From assembly GCA_964538615.1 (NCBI GenBank), contig CAZIGK010000014.1, forward strand, positions 1 to 43,197: a stretch of 43,197 nucleotides of DNA. Reading direction: 5' to 3'. The position numbers were made by a program, and so were the translations under genes. Positions 17,162 to 23,663 of this stretch are shown here, one piece after another (the stretch's first letter is position 1; every line of letters starts with the position of its first letter). The DNA is from CAZIGK01 sp964538615. GTDB taxonomy: Bacteria > Pseudomonadota > Alphaproteobacteria > Rickettsiales > RI-342. The notes below the pieces were generated by a model. That model saw only the letters and a list, made by a program, of their open reading frames with translations. It was not told the origin of the DNA and searched no databases.

Positions 17162-19384
17162 ATGGTGCCTACAGAATCCGCAGCGTTGCGTACCGAAACA
17201 GTAGCAAAGAACGCCCCTGTGAACTGCCCATTGTTTCGGGAGGGCGACACCTGCTGGCGTCAGGATCGTGTAAGCCATGCTGCTGTGATTGTCGATTGTG
17301 CCAATTATTATCGCGCATTGCATGAAAGCATCTGTCAGGCACGTTACAGTGTGTTTATTTTGGGCTGGGATATTGATAGCCGCATTGAGCTGCTACGGGG
17401 AAAAGATAAAAAACAGACCTCCTGCCCCAGTCGTCTGTTTGAACTCTTGCAATGGAAAGCGCGTGAAACACCGGGCATTCAGATCTATCTGAACCGGTGG
17501 GACTATAGTTTTGCGATGGCGGGTGACCGCGAAGGTTTGTCTCTGATACGATGGAAATTGCATTCACCGGAGAATATTCATTACTGTTTGGACAGCATGG
17601 TACCCATTGGCGCATGCCACCATCAAAAAATCATTGTCATTGATGATGAGATTGCCTTTTGCGGAGGCATGGATATTGCGCTGATTCGCTGGGATAGACG
17701 CCAGCACAAACCGTTCAACCGCTTACGCAAAGACCCCGGTGGCACCTACGCCCCGATAACGGAACAGGAGTTCGGCCCATATCATGACATTCAGGTGATT
17801 TATGCCGGCCCGATGGTACGGCATTTTGCAGAATGGGCACGTAAACGCTGGCAGATCGCCACCGGCAAGGAGGCCATATTACCACGCAGGGGAGAAGAAC
17901 ATCATGTCCCCCCCATTTGGCCAGAGAGTGTGGCCAGACACTTCTGTGATATACGGGGGGGCATTGCTTTGACCATGCCGAGGCTTTCGCATCAGCCCGG
18001 ACACCGCGAAATTGAACCGCTGTATCTGGAGATGATACAGCGGGCGAAGCGATTTATTTATATTGAAAATCAATACCTGACCTGCACACGAATTGCGGAT
18101 GCGCTACGCCAGCAGCTTGAACAGCAACCACACCTGCGGATATTGATGGTTAGCTCCCGCGATCCGCAAGGTGTTTTTGAACGATTGGTTTTGTGGTATG
18201 GCCGCTACCATTTTCGCAAACGGCTGGAACGGGGCGACATGAAGCAGCGGATTGTACTGGCCTACCCTGCATGCAGAGACGGGACACTTGAAAAACCTGT
18301 CCATATTCACTCTAAGCTGATGATTGTGGATGACAGTTTATTGCGTGTGGGATCCGCCAATTTGAACCAGCGATCCATGGGAATGGACAGTGAATGCGAT
18401 GTGACACTGGAAGCCAGTACGAACGAGCATTATCGTACCATTGCCGCCATTCGTAACGACCTGATACGGGAGCATACCGGTATGCCATTGAAACAAATTG
18501 AGCGCGTGGTGCAAGGGGAAGAACCATTACAGACCGTATTGCATGAAGTGCACGAAAGTCAGCAACATTTGCGGCAGATTGATGATTCAGCCTATCGTGG
18601 CAGCGTGATTAGCAAATGGCTGTCTATGTTAGTGGATTCGGATAGCCCGGTGTGCCATGCGGTCGTGCTGACATCACGCACAAAGCGACGTATTTTTTGG
18701 GCGATATGCCTACTGGTGTTTGTTTCTATTGCTGCACAATATGCCCCAACCGAAACATGGGCCAGTAGCCTAAGCCCGGAGGGGTTGGCGCGTCTGATGC
18801 AGGGACAACAATATGGACCGTGGGGCATGATGATAGGGCTTGGCGCGTATATGGCGGGTAGCCTGCTGTTTTTGCCCCATTTTATGCTGACGGCTGCCGC
18901 AGTCATGCTGTTTTCACCTCAGGATGCCTTTGCCGTGGCCATGGGGGGATCGCTCCTGGGTTCCGCGTTGGGATATGCCGTTGGACGACGCATGGGGGAG
19001 CGATTCTGGCCCAATTTATTAGGCAACTATCTGCACATCATCAAGCATCATGCGGAAAAGTCCGGTGTGATGGAAATAACCGTTCTGCGCATGATGCCGC
19101 TGGCTCCTTATATGGTCGTGAATCTGGTGCTTGGTATGACCAAAGTGCCACTCTTCGCTTTCCTGATGGGAACTACATTGGCTCTGGCACCCGGTACCGC
19201 TGCATTTTGTTTGTTAGGGCATTCACTGACAGCATTGCTACAAGACCCCAATTTTTTTCATAGTTCACTGGCGGTTGGAGGCGTGCTGTTATGGGGATGT
19301 ATTGTGGGTGTTATGCATTATATGGGTAAACAATGGCAAAAACGCACGGGACACACATTGACCCAACCCCAAAACTGCGCCTGA
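17162..19384 (+). CDS. Phospholipase D-like protein fused to a VTT (SNARE-associated) membrane domain
   Basis: The protein has 740 residues from ATG 17162 (AAAGGCAGG upstream). Two HKD motifs of the phospholipase D superfamily are intact: H154-Q-K156 with D161, and H383-S-K385 with D390 followed by GSANLNQRSMGMDSE. A first transmembrane helix at about residues 510-535 leads into a VTT/DedA-type membrane domain (about 560-730). This fusion is known in proteobacterial cardiolipin-synthase/PLD-like proteins and implies membrane phospholipid hydrolysis or transphosphatidylation. The PLD domain precedes the helices and is probably cytoplasmic. The stop overlaps the next gene, so the two are coupled. 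Confidence 0.88.
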   Translation: MVPTESAALRTETVAKNAPVNCPLFREGDTCWRQDRVSHAAVIVDCANYYRALHESICQARYSVFILGWDIDSRIELLRGKDKKQTSCPSRLFELLQWKARETPGIQIYLNRWDYSFAMAGDREGLSLIRWKLHSPENIHYCLDSMVPIGACHHQKIIVIDDEIAFCGGMDIALIRWDRRQHKPFNRLRKDPGGTYAPITEQEFGPYHDIQVIYAGPMVRHFAEWARKRWQIATGKEAILPRRGEEHHVPPIWPESVARHFCDIRGGIALTMPRLSHQPGHREIEPLYLEMIQRAKRFIYIENQYLTCTRIADALRQQLEQQPHLRILMVSSRDPQGVFERLVLWYGRYHFRKRLERGDMKQRIVLAYPACRDGTLEKPVHIHSKLMIVDDSLLRVGSANLNQRSMGMDSECDVTLEASTNEHYRTIAAIRNDLIREHTGMPLKQIERVVQGEEPLQTVLHEVHESQQHLRQIDDSAYRGSVISKWLSMLVDSDSPVCHAVVLTSRTKRRIFWAICLLVFVSIAAQYAPTETWASSLSPEGLARLMQGQQYGPWGMMIGLGAYMAGSLLFLPHFMLTAAAVMLFSPQDAFAVAMGGSLLGSALGYAVGRRMGERFWPNLLGNYLHIIKHHAEKSGVMEITVLRMMPLAPYMVVNLVLGMTKVPLFAFLMGTTLALAPGTAAFCLLGHSLTALLQDPNFFHSSLAVGGVLLWGCIVGVMHYMGKQWQKRTGHTLTQPQNCA

Positions 19385-20082
19385 TGAGTTTTAACATTCA
19401 TGGGGGGCGCAGTCTGGATGGGCGGCGCGACCTGAGGCGTGTGCATGAACTCATGCAGCGGTTGCAAGTGGATATTGGGATTTTTCAGGAGATGGAAACC
19501 CGAACTTCTCGGGGAGCGGCAGCAGGAGATTTGGAGCGACTGGCAGGAGCCGAACGCCCATATCACGCAACAGGTGCCACACTGGAAGATGCCACCGGAT
19601 GGTATGGTAACGCAATCGTCAGCCGCTACCCTATCACGCAGTGCCATGTGCATAATTTAGAGACAAACCCAAGGCTTGAACCGCGCAGTGCATTGGATGT
19701 GCGGGTAGAAACCCCTTGGGGCGCTGTGCGGTTGATTGGCACGCACTTATCATTAGTTGTGCGGGAGCGCAGCTCTGAAGCCAGACACTTGATGCGGCTG
19801 GTTCAGGATGCGGAGGAAGAAACCCTATGTCCATTGATTTTACTGGGGGATTTTAACGAATGGCAGTGGCGCTCCGCGCTGCTACGCTATATCAACCGCG
19901 CCATGCAGCCTGTACCATGTGGTGCCACGTTTCCTTCCTACTGTCCTGTGTTGCATCTGGATCGGGTATGGTATGATGCGTCGGATTGGTGGCTGACGGC
20001 AAAGCGTGTGCGGCACAGGGGAGTCTGGCGACTGTCTGACCATTTGCCGGTGCTGGTGGAGGCACAGAAGCTGCCTGCCTGA
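19333..20082 (+). CDS. Endonuclease/exonuclease/phosphatase family protein
   Basis: The protein has 249 residues. Family motifs appear in order: LMSFNIHGG (about 17-25), IFQEMET, GNAIVSRYPIT, LIGTHLS, ILLGDFNEW (about 174-182) and SDHLPVLVE near the end. These give the Asn, Glu, Asp-Asn and Asp-His metal/catalytic sites. The start at 19333 overlaps the PLD gene by 52 bases; ATG 19384 would give a TGATGA junction but begins within the first strand, so the longer form is preferred. The pairing of a PLD-VTT protein with this enzyme recurs in bacteria and suggests joint phospholipid metabolism. Substrate unknown. Confidence 0.88.
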   Translation: MAKTHGTHIDPTPKLRLMSFNIHGGRSLDGRRDLRRVHELMQRLQVDIGIFQEMETRTSRGAAAGDLERLAGAERPYHATGATLEDATGWYGNAIVSRYPITQCHVHNLETNPRLEPRSALDVRVETPWGAVRLIGTHLSLVVRERSSEARHLMRLVQDAEEETLCPLILLGDFNEWQWRSALLRYINRAMQPVPCGATFPSYCPVLHLDRVWYDASDWWLTAKRVRHRGVWRLSDHLPVLVEAQKLPA

Positions 20083-20148
20083 AAGAAGTCACCCTTCGCG
20101 TTGGTGCTTCATGCCTCACACTGAGCAATAAAATCAGCGAGGCAAATA

Positions 20149-21393
20149 ATGCATATTATCGAGACATCTGCCTACCGGAAGGCATTTATTCAGTATCTCC
20201 GTAAAGGTACGGCGATTGACATATCTCTCAAAGCGGCAGCAAATGAACACGCCACCACGCATTATATCTGGCGCACACAGGGGGATGATAAAGTGCGTGC
20301 CTCGCACGCTGCCAATAACGGGAAAATCTTTGCGTGGGATAATCCGCCTGAAACCGGGCACCCCGGTGAAGATTATAATTGCCGCTGCACGGCGGAGCCT
20401 TATGTACAGGGGAGCACGGAGTTTGCTTACCAGACTCTTGTAAGCTCCATTAATGATGTATCACCCAAATGGACAAATGTTGATTTAACGCAGCATTTCT
20501 ATCTTGGAGGCGGCCGAGGCGTTACTTTATCGGAGATTGGTCATCTACATGGCGTGATCAACTATTACTTCTATAGCTTAGGAAAGTATAGCGATGTAAA
20601 TGCACAAATCGTTGATGCTGCACGCAAACATTTGGGAAGCGAGTTTGCTTATCCTTTCGATAATTCTTATGGGTTTAGAGGCTATCTTTATGTATTCGGC
20701 GGCGGTGTCATCGCAGGTATGTTTGTTGGCTCATCACGTTATCAGAATGGCATGTTGGTGGTGAAAGGAAAGGTGGAATTTTTCTATGATGATACGTTTA
20801 CCGATCCGGTAGATTTGAGGGAGGGTTTCAGGGAAAACTCCAATCCAGGAAATGCAACCGCATTACAAATTGCACTTTCTGATCTGGGTGGCATAACTGC
20901 CGGTATGGCGGCCTATAATTACGGCTCCGGCGCCAGTATCGGCCTGTTTTACATGCTGCACGGGGCCGAAGCGATTCTGCGCCCCGGCGATGTCGCCCTG
21001 CTGGCGCTGGAATATCAGAATTACGGCGATGCCGACGTGACGGCGGAAGCGGTGAAATCCCTGTTTATTCAGCGATATCCCTATCGTTTTGCAGGCGGAT
21101 TTATTGAGTATCTTCGCCTGTTAGCCATGCTCGACGCCGCCTTTGTCACCGATGTATTGCTCACCGCCGCCAGCGGCGCCAGCCCGGAAGAAACGACTCG
21201 CGGTCGACTCAGCCCTTTCGGTGCCTACCCCAAACATCCAGCCGCGAGCGTGACCGAGGCATTGCCTGCCAAAGTCGAACGCGAGCCGCTGGTGACGCCT
21301 GAGCGCATGCGCCTCACCCCCTTCGCACGCCAGCAACTGACTGATTTTATCTCCCGCTGCCAGACCAAATGCGTGACCGTCCTGGCCACCTGA
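20149..21393 (+). CDS. MuF-type toxin-like ORF, chimeric with an SGNH hydrolase remnant
   Basis: The protein has 414 residues. Residues about 38-88 match the phage-head-morphogenesis (MuF C-terminal) pattern: RTQGDDKVRASHAANNGKIFAW then PGEDYNCRCTAEPY. Such domains also serve as delivery modules of polymorphic toxins. Residues about 100-245 (HFYLGGGRGVTLSEIGHLHG through FFYDDTFTDPVDLREGF) form a domain I do not recognise, possibly the toxin. From about residue 250 the sequence changes to an SGNH-hydrolase pattern, and the bases become G+C-richer. The frame stops at TGA 21391 while the hydrolase homology continues. GAGG precedes the ATG. No phage structural neighbours are present, so a transferred cassette is likely. 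Confidence 0.6.
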   Translation: MHIIETSAYRKAFIQYLRKGTAIDISLKAAANEHATTHYIWRTQGDDKVRASHAANNGKIFAWDNPPETGHPGEDYNCRCTAEPYVQGSTEFAYQTLVSSINDVSPKWTNVDLTQHFYLGGGRGVTLSEIGHLHGVINYYFYSLGKYSDVNAQIVDAARKHLGSEFAYPFDNSYGFRGYLYVFGGGVIAGMFVGSSRYQNGMLVVKGKVEFFYDDTFTDPVDLREGFRENSNPGNATALQIALSDLGGITAGMAAYNYGSGASIGLFYMLHGAEAILRPGDVALLALEYQNYGDADVTAEAVKSLFIQRYPYRFAGGFIEYLRLLAMLDAAFVTDVLLTAASGASPEETTRGRLSPFGAYPKHPAASVTEALPAKVEREPLVTPERMRLTPFARQQLTDFISRCQTKCVTVLAT

Positions 21394-21627
21394 CCCGCCA
21401 TGCGCGACCACCCCGATCTGCATCGGTCAGACTACCAGCAGATCTTCACAGAAATTCAGGCCTTTTATGCGGATTTAGGCGTCCCAATCGTGGGAACATG
21501 GCTCGATAGCCTACATCCTGCGGAAGATATGTTCGACACCCGCTACCACCTGCATCGTGAAGCGTCGATAATACGCTCAGCAAAATTGGGGAAGCAGATC
21601 TACTCGATAATTAATCGAAACGAATAA
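20900..21627 (+). pseudogene. 3' remnant of an SGNH/GDSL hydrolase interrupted by TGA
   Basis: YNYGSGASIGLFYMLHGAEA, LRPGDVALLALEYQNY and, at the end, MFDTRYHLHREA look like the middle and the last (Asp/His) block of a DUF1574-type SGNH hydrolase. The N-terminal block with the catalytic Ser is missing. An in-frame TGA at 21391-21393 falls where TGG (Trp) would give VLATWPAM, and the same frame continues (21394-21627) with hydrolase-like sequence. It therefore appears truncated at its 5' end by the MuF cassette and broken by a nonsense change. A separate start at ATG 21400 is unlikely. Confidence 0.55.
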
Positions 21628-21713
21628 GTGACTGCTATTAAGTAAATGTTGACGCAGCACGATCTTTGTAATAGCAGGATATAGAGTAAGTATTAACGAA
21701 TATAGAGTTATCG

Positions 21714-22298
21714 ATGCCGAGTGTTCCAGAACGTCTCCGCCCTCTTTTTGAAAGTTTCCACACACAGGTCAGGGTCGGAGTGGTGTCTGGTGAAGTAGCC
21801 GAGGCAATCGAAGATGGGTTGGCCAAGTTGTTTCTGGTTGCGCTGAGCAAACAGTGGCTAGATTCTAAACAGACAGACGTCCACCTCGAAACTATGCAAA
21901 CACCGCTGCGCGTGGTGCTCGAAGTTCGTACAGCAGAGGGTATGATGCAATGTACGGTGATCCATCGTGAAGAACAAAATGATTTTCGCATGCATGTCAG
22001 TGGTTGGTCGCCAGTTGAAGAATCCGGTGTGCTGATGTTCAGTCGGCTATTGATGAAGCCGCGCAGTACTGAAGAACAGTTGTCTGGCCCTCGAAACGGA
22101 TCGAAGCTCGTTGAGCAGGATGGGGCGGATACGCTTTTACACACCGCAAATTCAGAGAGTGGGTTTGCCAGTGTAGAAGAATTCAGCGAGTTTTGCGATC
22201 AATACTGTAGGCACTATGTCAGAAACGAACAGCAGTTTGCTATGATCCAATCCGCAATCAATGAAGTTCAGCGGACGTCGCCCGACAAAAGCCTTTAA
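21714..22298 (+). CDS. Uncharacterised 194-aa protein in the accessory patch
   Basis: The protein is soluble, with no signal or membrane segment. It has an alternating helix/strand composition (VRVGVVSGEVAEAIEDGL, VVLEVRTAEGMMQCTVIHRE, VEEFSEFCDQYCRHYV). I recognise no family. Its position after a toxin-like ORF would fit an immunity protein, which is inference from context only. The ribosome-binding site is weak. The same frame continues beyond the stop as coding-looking sequence (see next entry). Confidence 0.55.
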   Translation: MPSVPERLRPLFESFHTQVRVGVVSGEVAEAIEDGLAKLFLVALSKQWLDSKQTDVHLETMQTPLRVVLEVRTAEGMMQCTVIHREEQNDFRMHVSGWSPVEESGVLMFSRLLMKPRSTEEQLSGPRNGSKLVEQDGADTLLHTANSESGFASVEEFSEFCDQYCRHYVRNEQQFAMIQSAINEVQRTSPDKSL

Positions 22299-22412
22299 GG
22301 CGTTTACTCGCCCGGCAGACGCCTCTACTTCCCGATCAAAGATTACTGGAAGATTGAGTTTTATGCTGAGGTGAAATTAGATCCGGCTGCAAGTATCTAC
22401 CGTTGGCCGAGA
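22299..22412 (+). pseudogene. Orphan coding fragment in frame with the preceding gene
   Basis: After the TAA at 22296 the frame reads GVYSPGRRLYFPIKDYW and KIEFYAEVKLDPAAS to a stop at 22410-22412. There is no start codon or ribosome-binding site. The composition is that of a protein C-terminus, perhaps the tail of another toxin-type protein, left behind by recombination. Confidence 0.35.
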
Positions 22413-22416
22413 TAAC

Positions 22417-22833
22417 TCAGGCAACCAATCGAGATGCAAATTTTGCAATAATGAGAACAAAAAGGAAAACAATAAATATCCAAACCGGCACCGAACACAC
22501 AATCAGCGCCGTACTAAACCATCTTCCTTTGTAGCGTTTTCCCAGTGGACGAATGATAAATGCGTATTTCCTGCGCCACCAGAATTCCCAGAATCCGGTA
22601 TAGGCAGCGGCGGGAACCCAGCCTAACACCAAATAGAATACATAACTTGCGCCATCAGCAATGTTTACTATTCCCTGACATTTCGGATGAATATTCTCGC
22701 CAAATACTGGGTTTTCCCTCCGACATTGCTCAAGTTCCTTCCAATCCAATGTACGATGCGTATGCAGAGTTAGGTTAATCAGCACGTAACCAATTATTAT
22801 CGCCGTGATAATGCGCCAGAATCTCCGGGCCAC
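22417..22833 (-). CDS. Small integral membrane protein (138 aa)
   Basis: Three or four hydrophobic segments are seen: IITAIIIGYVLINLTLH near the start, YVFYLVLGWVPAAAYTGF in the middle, and FSTALIVCSVPVWIFIVFLFVLII at the end. A Cys-containing soluble loop (CRRENPVFGENIHPKCQG) lies between helices one and two and probably outside the membrane. No family is recognised. It is convergent with the accessory genes; a membrane immunity protein is one possibility. The overlapping frame above it (22797-22955) is also hydrophobic. Confidence 0.55.
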   Translation of the reverse strand: MARRFWRIITAIIIGYVLINLTLHTHRTLDWKELEQCRRENPVFGENIHPKCQGIVNIADGASYVFYLVLGWVPAAAYTGFWEFWWRRKYAFIIRPLGKRYKGRWFSTALIVCSVPVWIFIVFLFVLIIAKFASRLVA

Positions 22834-22955
22834 ACTATATGATACGGCTTTGCACTAAAAATAAGCAGCGGTGTAATAATCAGAAGCAGCCATGGCCAGA
22901 TATGAAAAGAAACATCTGCCAAGAATTGAAAAATATCAAAAATAATTTGCGCCAT
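22797..22955 (-). CDS. Possible tiny membrane protein overlapping the 138-aa gene
   Basis: From ATG 22955 the frame encodes 52 residues with one strong hydrophobic helix (IWPWLLLIITPLLIFSA) and overlaps the start of the next minus-strand gene by 37 bases. The ribosome-binding sequence is poor. It may be translationally coupled or a fragment of a longer protein; I am unsure it is real. Confidence 0.3.
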   Translation of the reverse strand: MAQIIFDIFQFLADVSFHIWPWLLLIITPLLIFSAKPYHIVWPGDSGALSRR

Positions 22956-23159
22956 ACCACTGCTGATTATGTTTACCTGTAGTTTGGAGGCTACAGTGAA
23001 CTGTAGCAAGTTTATATAGAAAGCTACAACAATCAAAAGACGTTATACGGATTAGGAATGCAAGCAGCAGGTTCTGGAGTGGAGAATGGGGTTATCGTAA
23101 AATTTTTGGAGATAATTGAACAAAATCAATAATCGATAGTATCGGATTTGTTCAATCAA

Positions 23160-23245
23160 TGGTGCCCAGAAGAGGACTCGAACCTCCACGCCCTGGGGGC
23201 GCCAGCACCTGAAGCTGGTGCGTCTACCAATTCCGCCATCTGGGC
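23160..23245 (-). tRNA. tRNA-Leu (anticodon CAG)
   Basis: Acceptor arm GCCCAGA/TCTGGGC, discriminator A, encoded CCA, anticodon stem CCAGC/GCTGG with loop TTCAGGT (CAG), a long variable arm of class II type and T-arm GGTTCGAGTCC are all present. The 86-nt length is normal for Leu. The accessory patch lies on its 3' side, as expected for island insertion beside a tRNA, though no att repeat was found. Confidence 0.97.
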
Positions 23246-23318
23246 ACGGGACAGGCGCTAAGGATGCGACACTGCTTGGTAAGTCGGGAGGTTTTACGCG
23301 AAGCCCGACACCCTGTCA

Positions 23319-23504
23319 ATGGCTTTTTTTGCTGCTGATTCTGCATCAAAAGACCAGAGCGCAAAAAGGGGGGATGGTCTGTGCTTATATGTTCATTCCG
23401 ACCATAACCACACGCTGTTTACGCAACTTTCAGGCAACACGCAACTGATGCTGCCGGAACAACAACAGGTGCAGCTCGATGCCTATTTGATACAGAGGTC
23501 GTAA
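23319..23504 (+). CDS. Possible 61-aa protein
   Basis: A frame of 61 residues (from MAFFAADSASKDQSAKRG to LMLPEQQQVQLDAYLIQRS) lies in the 418-base gap between tRNA-Leu and the metallopeptidase. The last third looks protein-like, but there is no clear ribosome-binding site. Nothing else is evident in the gap. Confidence 0.3.
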   Translation: MAFFAADSASKDQSAKRGDGLCLYVHSDHNHTLFTQLSGNTQLMLPEQQQVQLDAYLIQRS

Positions 23505-23663
23505 TGGGGAGATGGCCGACTTGTTAGGGGAGGACTCATGAAACGCCGGGGAGCAAGGCCGTTCATGAGGCGTCAGTGATGCCGATCAGGAGAGGGGAAG
23601 CCACCCCCCTCCCTATACACACCACGTGCCATGGGGCTTTGGCAAACTATCGTAACCTTTGGC

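Noticed and set aside
21391..21393. TGA read as Trp (alternative genetic code)
   Set aside because: Other genes in the window end at TGA and use TGG for Trp, so a nonsense change is more likely.
23160..23245. Prophage attachment site at tRNA-Leu
   Set aside because: No integrase and no repeated tRNA 3' end is seen in the patch.
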